Source: Synchiropus splendidus
Lineage: Eukaryota; Chordata; Actinopteri; Syngnathiformes; Callionymidae
Assembly (NCBI RefSeq): GCF_027744825.2
Contig: NC_071335.1
Location: 31,261,501 to 31,325,500, forward strand
DNA length: 64,000 nt
Direction: 5' to 3'
Part shown: in pieces, positions 1 through 11,500 of the stretch
Layout of the letters: every line of letters starts with the position of its first letter
How positions within the stretch are numbered: position 1 is the stretch's first letter
The notes under the pieces: generated by a model
The model's database searches: none
Seen by the model: the letters and a program-made list of their open reading frames with translations, nothing else
What the model was told of the DNA's origin: nothing
Program-made: the position numbers and the translations under genes

Positions 1-1599
1 TCTTGGTTTTGGCTTCAACCATCTTCCAACAGCTTTAGCAGAAAGTCCCAAAGTTTTGTTCTGGTTCAGATTGAGGGAGTGAACCACACTGGAGGAACAA
101 ACATTGGAACTCATTAAAGGGTCCAAGGTCAGACGGAGGAGGCTGGGAAGTACCATCTTCTCCAGAGCTGAAAGGAGCTGGTCCTGATAAGACCCACCAG
201 GGACGGGGGGTGCATGCCTTGTGGTCGTTGCCATGGTTACGATGTACAACAGCCGAGGACCCATCGGACGAGGACGGAGTCCATGTGGAGAACTTTGGTG
301 TATAAAGGGGTCAAGACCTCAGATAGTGTTTTGTCGCTCTACTGGACTTCTGCTAAAGCTAAGTCAGGCGTAGTTGCTGACCCAGAATTCTGCTCATGTA
401 TTAGACTCCTCTGTCAGGGAATAAATCTTGGATGTCACTTGTTGGATTCTTTGTAGTCTTTCTCACGAGTAAACAGACGTGCGGAGGTACACGGGAAGTG
501 TATTTCCAACACACCTCAACTAGCTCCCCCGCACACACACACACACGTCCAAGACATCAAAACATTCAGCCAAACCCAAAACGGTGACAGATACAGTCAT
601 CACTATTGATGATGTTCATGCCAAATCTACACTGACCAGTTACCTCCATGATTCACACCTACAGCATAGTTATCTTAGAATAAAAGTCATTTATTATTCG
701 AAATAGACTGAAAAATAGATCACACCAAATGGACGTCAACATTGTGACCCACTAAGATCAGTGTTCAAGCTTTGCTGTTTCACACGCACATTTCAAGAAC
801 AAAAAGGTTCAGTTGAGTGTTGCCTCTCACGAGGTGGAGTGAAATTTCTTCAACGAAACTTTTCTCTTCACTATACCCACATTTCAATAAACACAGACGG
901 TGCATTTATGTGCTAAGGCCAATCATTTTACGACATACACCCAAAAAAGAATTGTTCAATGAGTGAAATAACCCAACCATTTTCATTTAAAACTGTCGCC
1001 ATCTAGTGGTTTAAAATTGAATTATGAAAATAATCGCCCGTCCTACAAGGTGAAAACACAAATTTTGGGTTAAATTTTTTCAACCAGTTTAAGCTAAACT
1101 TGATTTGGCTTAAACTTATTGAATCATTAATATCACCTGAAAACTGGAGCTGACACACATCATAACTGTCACATCATAACTGATGCGGGACTTGTCCTTC
1201 CAGAAGAGCCTCTGCAACTTTTATATTTTTGATAACAGAACTGAGTGAAATGCCCAACAAAATAAGGCGGTTGTCGTTTCTCCTGAAAAATTCAATCAAT
1301 GAGGCGTAAATCAGCTGCTTAAAAGAAGCAAGGCGTATTGTTTAGACGCAACAGTCAGCACAATACGACTGTGAAAGATGAAAAATACAGACAGAATCAC
1401 AGTGAAGATGCAGACAAAAATTATTCCTGAGAGTGTGGCTTCACTAGTATCACAGAAGTTCTGGATGAAAACACCCAGCTGTGGCAGTGAGACGGTGGAA
1501 TAAGCCAAAACAAAGTGTCCTTGTGTTGTCATTTCTGGCATATCAATCTGTGTGTGTAAGTGTTTGTGTGTGTTTAGTATGCAGTTTTGCACGCTGCCG
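1..1599. other. Intergenic spacer, no supported gene
   Basis: No reading frame here resembles a known protein. The stretch holds a short CA run at 533-545, a CTCF-like motif at 1005-1019, and a small minus-strand frame at 1311-1592 discussed under findings. The rest is AT-rich sequence with no splice or promoter signal I can defend. Confidence 0.6.
1005..1019 (-). promoter_or_regulatory. CTCF-like motif
   Basis: Read on the minus strand, the sequence CCACTAGATGGCGAC fits the vertebrate CTCF core (CCASYAGRKGGC). Binding is inferred from the motif only. Confidence 0.3.
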
Positions 1600-1709
1600 C
1601 CCTCCTACACAGCAGCGTATGAGCTCATGACAACAAGCAGGCCTGTCACAGAAGAAGACAAACCAACAGCTCACCACACAGACACTCAACATCCATGGAG
1701 TCACTTCTG
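1600..1709 (+). other. Possible untranslated first exon of the claudin gene
   Basis: The sequence runs into a strong donor, CTG followed by gtgagt at 1710. A matching acceptor (pyrimidine run then gtgcag, ending 2996) lies 115 bases before the claudin ATG. Joining 1709 to 2997 would give a 5' leader intron of about 1.29 kb, as several claudin genes have. An ATG at 1695 would then be read for five codons and stop at the first codon of the next exon. The 5' limit is arbitrary; no TATA box is visible. Confidence 0.35.
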
Positions 1710-3111
1710 GTGAGTAAGGCCCAGCCTTTATGCAACTAACCCAAATATGAGGGACAAAATGTGAATTTGTTGCCTAACATACAGAACTTTTCGCAACTAC
1801 ATCAGTACTTTAATCCTCAGCTGATTTGTATTGGTTTATGAAGCTTGAGCGGAGCAAAATAAGAAGCAGAAAAGGGTTTTAGAGACACGGTTTGAGCTCA
1901 GTCATACTAGTTGTGTCCAAGGTGAGGCAAATACGGAGCGTGACATATGAGTTTGTGGTTTCAGATACATAATTCAAGAACAAAAAACACATGTTTGTGG
2001 AGGATAACTTTTATTTTATGAATTAAAGAGGTACAGATGCACCACTATCAACTTGTACAACTTTTAGGCATTTAAATAAATGCACAGTTAATTTTGATTT
2101 TGACATATTAAGATCAAATAATTGGGTGAGATTCGCTTTGAAAAGTTTAACTCGATTTCTAATGGCGTGTACTTTCATTAACGAGTGTGGGCTTGGAATT
2201 TGCGTCCCGAAGAGTGAAACAGCGTCATCTACAGGTCACCAGTGAAACAACTCGCTCAAGAACGTCAAAATCGGCAACAGTCAACCAGAAGATTAAATCG
2301 CGTTGAGAGTGGAATTCCTTGGACGAGTATAAGTAACAATGTATCACATGTTTTTGGAATATGTTGGGGTTCTGTAGCCAATAGATAATTTATTAATCAT
2401 TTTTTGGGTTGGCTGAGCAGGTTATTTCATATGCAGCACAAGAGAATCAGAGTAAGTTTTTAAAAAAATACTTTTTACACCTACTCCAGAGAAGCTTGAC
2501 ATTTCAATAACATTTAATCATAAAAACGGAGACTGATACCACATTCCATTTAGAGTCTTATTTCCTGTTGAATGAGCTCATATTTTGAGGCTTCGTGTTT
2601 AAAGGCGCCTCTGCTTTAAATGAAGATATTCGGGCCCCTAACGTTTAATGCGTTATTTACGACTGGATGAATCTCTGAAACTGCATTTTAAAGTCAAGTC
2701 TTAAGAGACCCTTGTTGCTTCCACCAATTTTCATTCCTTTTAATGGACTGTATTTTTTGACCCGTGCAAGAAAGTTAGAAAACTTGAGCGATTTCAGAAA
2801 AAACAACAACTTTTTTTTAATCATGTGTTTGTCCAAACCAGTTTGTGGTCATTGAACTTTTGAGCTAACACTTGGAGATAGATAGATATTTGGAGTTTCG
2901 GCTTTCTGCGGATCACTGTTGGCGTCCTAGACAAATGACACAGAATATAAGTGAAGAAAAGCACATTTCCTTGAGCATGTTTCTTCTCTTGTGCAGTGAC
3001 CAGAGAAGCGAAGCGAACTCATCCAGTTGACTCTCTGAAGCTTCTCTAGGGTCGACCGTCTCATACATCTGAGCTCTTTCAAGACAACGTCCGGTCCCAG
3101 CAGCTTCTTCC

Positions 3112-3780
3112 ATGGCGTCCACAGGTCTCCAGCTGGTGGGCTTGGTGCTGGCGGTGCTCGGCTGGGTGTTTGGGGCGCTGGTGTGTGCAGCTCCTCTTTG
3201 GCGAGTGTCTGCGTTTGTGGGTGGTGAGCTGGTGATCGCTCAGGTTCTCTGGGAGGGACTTTGGATGAATTGCTTGTCTCAGACCACCGGCCATATCCAG
3301 TGTAAGAGCTACGACTCCACCTTGGCTCTGTCCACCTACGCCCAGGCAGCGCGCTGTCTCACTGTCCTCTCCCTGCTGCTCTGTCTCCTGGCTCTCCTCT
3401 TCGGTGTGCTGGGTGCCAAATGCACTCACTGCATGGCGACCGCCAAGCAGGCCACCAAGGCTCAGCTGGCCAGAATATCGGCAGTGCTGTATATGGTGGC
3501 TGGGTTTGCCTACCTGATACCCATCAGCTGGACCGCCTACGCCATCGTCCGGGACTTTTACGATCCGAACGTGGCCGCGCCCCTCAAGAGGGAGTTGGGC
3601 CCTGCGTTGTATCTAGGCTGGGGGGCCAGCGTGCTTCTCCTCCTGGGCGGCGCACTTCTCTATATCGGCTCCACTCCAGCAGGAGGCAGCGTTCTGCCTG
3701 GCTTTACCAGGGCGGTGAGAGACAATCCAACCTCAGCAGCAGCAGCGGAAGTGAAGGCACCAGAAAAGTCATTTGTGTAG
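3112..3780 (+). CDS. Claudin (CLDN3/4/6/9-like), single coding exon
   Basis: A 222-residue tight-junction protein of normal claudin length; claudins seal the paracellular space by pairing extracellular loops. Four membrane segments are visible (about 8-28, 82-103, 120-142, 163-186). The first extracellular loop has the family signature: W30, then G49-L50-W51, C54 and C64, with the conserved Arg at 81 at the start of TM2. The N-terminus (MASTGLQLVG) and the segments WEGLWMNC and PISWTA resemble the CLDN3/4/6/9 group, whose members often have one coding exon. The ATG at 3112 is the first in frame, directly followed by TM1. The C-terminus is S-F-V, where many claudins have Y-V for PDZ binding. 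The tail (about 186-222) is short and alanine-rich. The exact teleost paralogue cannot be fixed without a tree. Long frames on the other strand or shifted by one are shadows. Confidence 0.95.
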   Translation: MASTGLQLVGLVLAVLGWVFGALVCAAPLWRVSAFVGGELVIAQVLWEGLWMNCLSQTTGHIQCKSYDSTLALSTYAQAARCLTVLSLLLCLLALLFGVLGAKCTHCMATAKQATKAQLARISAVLYMVAGFAYLIPISWTAYAIVRDFYDPNVAAPLKRELGPALYLGWGASVLLLLGGALLYIGSTPAGGSVLPGFTRAVRDNPTSAAAAEVKAPEKSFV

Positions 3781-3895
3781 TCCTTCTTTAGTATTGGTTC
3801 TTCACTGATGAGATCTTTGTTCAGTTATCCTAAAATATGGAGGGATTCAGATGTGTCTTTGTGTTGTGAGTCACTGATGTTTTAAAACTATTGTC

Positions 3896-3901
3896 AATAA
3901 A
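3896..3901 (+). terminator. Poly(A) signal of the claudin transcript
   Basis: AATAAA lies 116 bases after the claudin stop codon, followed by a GT-rich stretch (AGTTTGTGGG) typical of a downstream element. Confidence 0.6.
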
Positions 3902-4225
3902 AGTTTGTGGGTAATACCTATAATAATGATGCAGCTGGGTGTTGTCATGTTGACAAGGGTTGAATAATCTATGTATCCATGTTTATTCATGTGTGTCATT
4001 TACTCCGAGCAAATTCCACCGTGCCTCTGCCTGTGTATGTGAGCGGGAGGTCTGTGTACAGAAGAACACAATGTGCCCTCTGTCGGTCTGTTCTTGTGTG
4101 TGCACTGATGTTTTATTTATGAACTTGTTAACACTCATGTAATTGACTTATTGCATGTGACAAACCTGTGTTTATAAATTGGATGCGATGTTTGTACGTC
4201 CCACTTGAGCTGTGCTATCTTCTTT

Positions 4226-4231
4226 AATAAA
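4226..4231 (+). terminator. Second, distal poly(A) signal
   Basis: AATAAA followed by a T-run from 4233. It could give a longer claudin 3' UTR of about 450 bases. No coding sequence lies between the two signals. Confidence 0.45.
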
Positions 4232-5039
4232 GTTTTTTTTTTTTTTACATTAATGATGGAGCTGTTTACTTTTGTTTATGTCTCTCTCAATAAAAGCACA
4301 GTGCTTCACCAGACGATAAATGATTTGGTTAAAGCATTTCTATGAATCTATCAAGTGAAAACAGCGTTGAGATACCAAGTCAACATCTTCATAATCCCAT
4401 TAACTGATCGGGATGTAAACCCTCAACTGGTCAGGAGTTAAACCATTAATCTACTCAAGGCCATAATTCCAAACAGATCACTGTGGACATGTGCGCTTTG
4501 CCTTGAGGGATGTTGAAGGAGAAGTCAGTCAAGTGTGATGCAGAGAGAGTCAACAACAGAGCTGCTGGAGAGCAAGTGTGTTTCTGCCCGCGGAGGCCAG
4601 ACATGACACCATCAGTCCAGAGAAGACATGAATGTGATCGTTGTCACGAATGATGGAATGGATTGAAAACATTTTGTCAAAGTTTTTTTTTTTAAGTAAA
4701 ATATTTTGATCACATTTAAAGAGCCAAAACCTCCCCGTCATGGATAGAACAAACACAATCTAATCTCTCTAGTCTAATTTAATCTCGGGGATTTAATGAA
4801 ACTCTATTATCAATCGAATCTATTTTAGGAATAGATCTGGCCCGCTGTTCAACACCCTTCCCACCAGAGGGCGGTCAAACCCTTTCTGGAAAACAAAATA
4901 AAATACTGTAACATGCGTGTTACTTAATTTCGTTCTCCACATCATGGCGTTTCTTCCTCGCGTTATTAGTCCACCGATTCCTCAAGTTATTATTAATATG
5001 TGTCGATTCAAACAGAGCAGTGTGTAGCGTGGCTAAAAT
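4232..5039. other. Spacer between claudin and slc25a10
   Basis: AT-rich and without coding features. The only notable item is the CTCF-like motif at 4861-4875. Confidence 0.5.
4861..4875 (+). promoter_or_regulatory. CTCF-like motif
   Basis: CCACCAGAGGGCGGT is a close match to the CTCF core. It lies between the claudin poly(A) signals and the slc25a10 CpG-rich promoter, where an insulator would be plausible. Occupancy is not shown by sequence. Confidence 0.4.
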
Positions 5040-5519
5040 GTACTCCGAAACTCCTGCGTGTTACTGTCAACGACCGCCGTGTCTTCCTTTTAAAGAGACA
5101 GCGCGCGCTTCCGGTGTGCCCCCACGCAGGAATGCGTGGCAGCGGCTGCGTGTCGCTTTAACGGCAACATGACCGAGCGCCGATGGTAGTGGGCCGTGGA
5201 GCGTGCGCTGGTGGCTGTTAGCTTTCGGTAGCCCCCAGTCGACCTTTAGATCTGGAGCAAACAGGCAGCTCCTCCGTGCGCGCTGACAATTGGCTGCTCC
5301 GGCGTCTACTGACGGAGCCGCGCGTTCACGTGGACACGCGCACATGCTATGGCGACGGTGTGCGCGCAGCAGCTGGAGCACAAAGTCCCAGGTTCGGTGC
5401 CTGACTTCACTCGGCGTGTTTGACCATTAACGACGCGGTCGGAGACGAAGTTGGTCTTGCAAGGGCGTGCGAGCACGAGCCCACCTTCGCTGCAGGAGCA
5501 CCGTGCGCGGGACGCAGCC
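5040..5519 (+). promoter_or_regulatory. CpG-rich promoter and 5' leader of slc25a10
   Basis: CpG dinucleotides become frequent here compared with the spacer on either side and continue into exon 1. An ETS-type site CTTCCGG is at about 5108-5114. No TATA box is seen, as expected for a housekeeping mitochondrial gene. The transcription start cannot be placed exactly. Several long overlapping open frames on both strands here are a by-product of the GC content. Confidence 0.6.
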
Positions 5520-8500
5520 ATGACTGAGAAGCGGGTGTCACGCTGGTACTTCGGCGGACTGGCGTCGTGTGGAGCCGCTTGCTGCACTCATCCTCTGGAT
5601 CTGGTGAAGGTGAGCTGCGTGGAGGCCTGCGGGGCAGCTGTTTCCTCTTTGCTTCGCAACTTCTCCCTGACTTCGCGTGCGCCTGTCCCGCCGCGCGCTC
5701 GCTCTCTCTGCACGTATACGTCACATCGCTGCATATGTCAGCGACTTTCTGTACGATGGGGCATATAACATCATCCAGAGCAACTTGGTTTCAAAGCTCA
5801 GTGGATGCGTTCCGCAGTTGTCTCCTCAGGCGTTTCCAGACTTCTCCTCCACCGTGTCTCTGGCTGCTTCTGGTGGCTCTGTAATGTGGAAACCTGCTCG
5901 TGGGTCTGCCTGCACATGTCTGGAAAACCTCCACATGAGCCGGGATGAGCCAAGTTGTATCACAGATGCCTCAGTCTTAACTCCTCAGTTGGGATGCCAC
6001 GGATGTGCTCACACGGTGGCTGGCGTGGCTGCAACATTAACTCCAGAGAGGTGGACAGTTCCATTTCCTTCTGGACCCGATTCCATTGGGTTGGCTGGTG
6101 GGCTGTCAAGCCGAGTAACAGAAGGAACAAATTACATTAGGGAGGAAAAAAAAAACACTTAAATAACAGGACCAAACAGAAACAAAGGGGAGTGTGTTTG
6201 ATCTATGAAAATTATTATTTGCAAGGGGTATTACAAACAAAATACTGAATTAATTTGAAATGTTATTATTAGATATAATATAAAAATAAATGTTTGCTTC
6301 TGCATTCTAACATTTGGAAACAAGTTTTTTTGGTTAAACCTTTGACGCAATTTTTCCATAAATCAATTCATGCAATCTCAAAAATAACAACACTATCAAT
6401 TCACTGATTCATAAGCAGCATGAGGCCGACCCCAAAAATTCCCTCAACTTATCGATTGATCTGTGCAAGACGTGTGATCTTTAGAGGCTCTGCTTTGAAG
6501 GTGAAAACTGATGTTTGCTTGTTTTCTCTTCCCCTCACTCTGCTGTGTGGTTCCTGACTCTGTCACTCCCAGCATCACATGACCCAGATGAAGCTATGTG
6601 ACACTCAGGAAGTCATGTGCAGCGTAATTGTGTGGAGAAGCAAAATGGTCAGCACATGCTCTTTTGTTTTCGAGCCTTGTCGGGGAACACTTGAACGACA
6701 CAGCAGATCTATACGCATGTAATTGTGTGAACATTGGTTCTGATGAGTGTAGACATGTTATAGTGATGTTTATCTGATGAAATAAGATAAGGCCTTATTG
6801 ATAATCCTGCAAGAAATCTCATTGAAGTCCCTTGCTAGAAGCTTCTCGCTCTCTGGGCTGATAAAATTGGAAGCTCGTGCTGTGAAGGTTGAGCGCTGAC
6901 TTGGCGCAGAGGAAGTGCCCTGACCCTGTCACACCACTGCTATCAAGGCCAGTTGTGGCTTTATAAACTGACTCACTCACTCCTCAGACTCGCTTAACTT
7001 TCACTCTTATATAACAGCTGATATAACTTGTTACACTTCTGCCACGTCTATGTGTTTATTCACTGACATGAAGTGGGCGTGCGTCCAATTCAATTATTCA
7101 ATAGAGTCTTAATTGGTTGACTGCTCTTGGGCCCTCAAAAACAACGTCAACAACAACAACAGGGCTTCTCAACTCTAAAGTTTGGGGTTTCTATCAATAA
7201 AAGGAACAGCAGTTCAGGCTCGGCTAGTTCCAAGTGCTTGCATATGGGATTTCGCAATGCTAACTAAAACCAGACCTCATGCAGACTGAGTTGTTGAATT
7301 CACCACGTTTTAAAGGCATAAATGTGACATCTGTGATAGCATTCTGTAAAGCACAATTCACTGTTTTCTGTTGGATCTTGAAGTTATGAAAAGAAATGCC
7401 TGAATATAACTGACAACAATTGACTCCCACATACAAGTCACTGACTCATTTGTGCTTATGGTGAACTGATCCCAGTGATCCATGCTTGAGCCATGATTTT
7501 TTGTGTGCGATTTATATAAATTTATTTTGGCCTGGCCATTGTAAAACAGAAAGGGGGCATCACAGATTCAACAATAATTCAGCTCACATAGATCTCACAA
7601 CAGATCATTTTGTTGTTAGAGTTGGTAGAAAAAAAGCAAATAAGAAATTATATTTTCATAAACATAGATGTTTTCTGTTTTTATTCATTTTAAACTACAG
7701 TTCTTCTCCACTCCTTTTTTTTACCCCCATAAAATCAGATTTTTCTTATATTGCCAGACCTTTGTATCCGTACATTGTCTCTCATTTTAACATGGCTCGC
7801 ATCCAAACCTTAAGTATTATCGCATCAAATTCCATTCAATGAATATTTCTGCCATTTTTGCTTTTAAGATTCACTTTATTTAATTGTTCTTATCGTCCTT
7901 ACAAAGTAAGTAAAAAAATGAAATATTGTTTTTTATCATACTTAAATGTAAATGAAATATTGCTTTTTATGATACTTAAATGAAAATGAACTATTGCTTT
8001 TTATGATCCTTTTTTTATGATACTTAAAAAAATCACCAGCCCATGGTGAACCAGGCCACACCTGGTTTATGAATGATAGTTCCCCTCACAGTTGTTCCGG
8101 ATGATGAAGTGAGAGAACAGACAGTAAGACAGCATAAGCTTGTCTGCACATTGGGAGTGACACAAAATTGAAATTGTTTGTTGCAAAATTTTCAACCCAA
8201 TTTCTTATGAGCATCATGGAAGTTGATTTAAGATGCTGCAAACTTGCCGAGAGATTTGGCAAGTCATCTGTCTGTCAATACTTTACAAGTCTTTGTGGAA
8301 TGATTCATTCATCGTCCTTATTGTCTCTTCAGAGTGTAAAGTCTGCTCACTTTTGTTCCAGCACTCTCCTCTTAATGACTAACCCCAGTGATCCAGCGCT
8401 TCTTCGACTTTTATATAGGCACCAGCTACGTTTGACTCGCTGCAGCTTCTGTGTCCTTCAAGCTAAAACGGTTGAGCTGTCTAAATGCCAGAGTGAGTGT

Positions 8501-11500
8501 TGACACTAACTGCTGTTGTACGTCCAACTTATTGCCAAACACTTGCTTAACTCCCTTCCCCCAGTGAAGTGAATCCCAAACCTAAATAGTGTTTGTTGGA
8601 GCGGGACTTTGACACACATTTATGTTGTAAAGAGACTCCCCAACTCTGAGCTGATGACTTGGTTCCATCACAACTGGAGTGTCTGCTGAGATCTTCTGTA
8701 ATGACTGGGTTGTGTTGCTCTGGTGAGGAGTCCATAAACATACACCAGAGTGTGGTCTGTGGTGCAAAGTTAAAAGCCAGGCTTCTTAGCGTTTTCCTCT
8801 TCTTCACAACCGATAGCTGCTCAGGTATTTGGGTTGAGCCTGCAACCTGTCACTGGCTCTGTCAATATTCATCTAAGTAATAAAGTTTCTGATTGATTCC
8901 AATGACTTGCCGTCAGGTTTTTTGTTTTGTCCTGTCATTATTTACTAATTTTTTAGTTTATGCTGTGGCCCAAACTGTCGTACTTGACCTGAGATACTGA
9001 CCAGTGCTTGGCGAGGCTGTCGTAGTTTTTCAGGTGGAAAACTCAGCATTTGGAGACCTATTGTTCTAGCATGTGTTTCGGCCAGTCGCTACACTGTTTA
9101 GAATACACACATTGAAGTCGACTCAAACCCATGGCAAAACCCAATGTTGCCCCCACGGCTGTTGATGGACTTTAAACGTGTTAGTTCTCACCTCCTTTCA
9201 TAATCCCCTCCTGTGTGAAGTCATCCACAGTCCAATATTATTCCCCAGAGAACCCTTCATCATTAAATAACATTGTTCATGAATATTTATTTTGAGTATT
9301 TATTTCATCCACGTGGAGTAGTTATTAATGTTTAATATATCATCTTTCAATATTAGTATTATTGACTGAAAGGATTATTTGTGTTGTCACAATGAACTGT
9401 GATGCTTGTTTAAAGGTTCTAGCACTATTTAAGGCAGTCTTTTTTTAAATAGTGTGGACTTCAAACAATTGAAAAGAGGGCAAAGGTCACATTGCTGCAC
9501 CGCGGTGTCGAGGCCAAGACTTGGAGGCAAACATGTTGCAACCATTTCATGCATGTGTCCATAGTTCTGACTCTTCATTTGTCCTCTGATAGAAGCAACA
9601 GTGAAGTAACAGGAATGTGCTTCAGCGTCAGGCCCAACCTCACTTTGTTTCCTCTTAGAATTTCCCAGCATCATCAAGTTTCACTCTTCTTCCATTCAAA
9701 AACACAGAGCCTTGTATTCATGACTCTCTGTGACGTTTTGTACTCATGGAAGTGCTGTGATCATTTTATTAGTGATTATTCTGGTGATAAATCCTGTGCA
9801 CTCATGCAAACACATGGCAAATTTTCACTCAGTCTTACAGCAACATAACGTAGCACTGGTGAACTGGCTTGACACTTTTCTGTCATTTTGTGTTGCGGTT
9901 TGCGCTGCAGTGTTTTTCAACCTTTTTCAAGCCACGGTGGCCTTGGTTCAGTGAAAAAAATCCCGAGGCACACCACCAAAGGAACCTCAGCCAAAGCGCA
10001 CCTGTGCTTAAAGTACTATAGAAACTTCCGTCCAAAGAAAGGAAGTTGAAGAATGAATGCTCCTCATGACTTCTCAGGTCCACCTGCAGACGCAGCAGGA
10101 GGTGAAGATGAGGATGGTGGGCATGGCTGTCCATGTGGTGAAGAACGACGGATTTCTGGCTCTTTACAACGGACTGTCTGCTTCTCTTTGTAGACAGGTG
10201 AGTTTGTGCGTCATGTTCACGTGTAAGTCGATTGTTAACTCCTGCCTGACAGCTACTGTGGTGCCTGTGCTAATATTAACACGCTCATCCTCAACATTTG
10301 TCTTCCAGATGTCTTACTCCTTGACCAGATTTGCCATCTATGAGACCGTGCGGGACATGATGGGGAGCTCGAACCAGGGGCCGATGCCCTTTTACCAAAA
10401 GGTCTTGCTCGGCACACTGGGAGGTGAGCAGCCGACAGTTTAAACTTTTAACCAATTTTTTTTCTTTAGTTTTTTTATCTCGCATACGAATATAGTAGGT
10501 TCGTGTCAAAAGAAAAATGTAACTCAAAGTTAATGGATGTTTACTGACCTAAAGATGAAAACTAAATCAACTGTTGTTGCACAGAAAAAAAGAACCTTTG
10601 ATTTCTTATATCCACCAAACTTATAAGTCCAGATATAGTAAGCATTGCTTTCTCTGTGGAGCTGAAAAGTGGTTGAAGGTCAGGCCTTCTCTCCTAGTCA
10701 TTTCAGACTGAAAGACAAAATCCAGTTTGAGTCCAAAATCTTTTGGTGAATAGATCTGAAGAAGCACCAAATGGCAGCTTGGTAACCTCTGACAGTCACA
10801 TGTTGGTGCACATGACCTGCCTAGGATGCTCCACCAGTCATGTTGAAGCATGCAGCAGAGCGCTCATGGTGTCTCCAGACTTTCCAATGTGCTCAATGCA
10901 AAATCCGGTGCCGTCTGGCTCCCGTTCCACCTTCAAACAGTGACTTTGAGCAGGAACATCGCAAGCCTGCTGGAGGTCATTGGGGACTTCGGGCAGAAAC
11001 AGGGTGGTGACCCTGCTGCTCCAAACCTTTGACCCACAAGTTGTGAAATAACTGCACTAACAACACACAATTGTCAACAGGAGTCACGGGTGGATTTGTC
11101 GGCACGCCTGCCGACTTGGTGAACGTAAGGTATAGCAGTATTGTACGTCGCCGTCTCTCACTGGAGCCACTCCGAGTCTCACTCGCTCTCTCTTTCAGGA
11201 TGCAGAATGACATGAAACTCCCCCCTGAATTACGGAGAAAGTGAGTGAAGCAAGAAGCAACATGTTTTAATGGATAGCCATTTTAAACGTGAGCTTTCTT
11301 TCCAGCTATAAACATGCAGTTGATGGCCTGGTCAGAGTGTTCAGAGAAGGTAAATGCCTGTGCGTTCCTGGACTGATCCAACTGTGCTGCGTCCCTGGTG
11401 TCTGACCTTCTGTTGTGCTGCACAGAGGGCCTGCGGAGGCTCTTCTCTGGAGCCTCTATGGCCTCCAGCAGAGGGGCCATGGTCACCATCGGTCAGGCAA

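Noticed and set aside
3079..3429. 116-codon minus-strand frame over the claudin
   Set aside because: Antisense shadow of a GC-rich single-exon gene; no family resemblance.
3420..3791. 123-codon frame overlapping the claudin in another frame
   Set aside because: Same DNA read out of frame; the claudin frame explains the codon bias.
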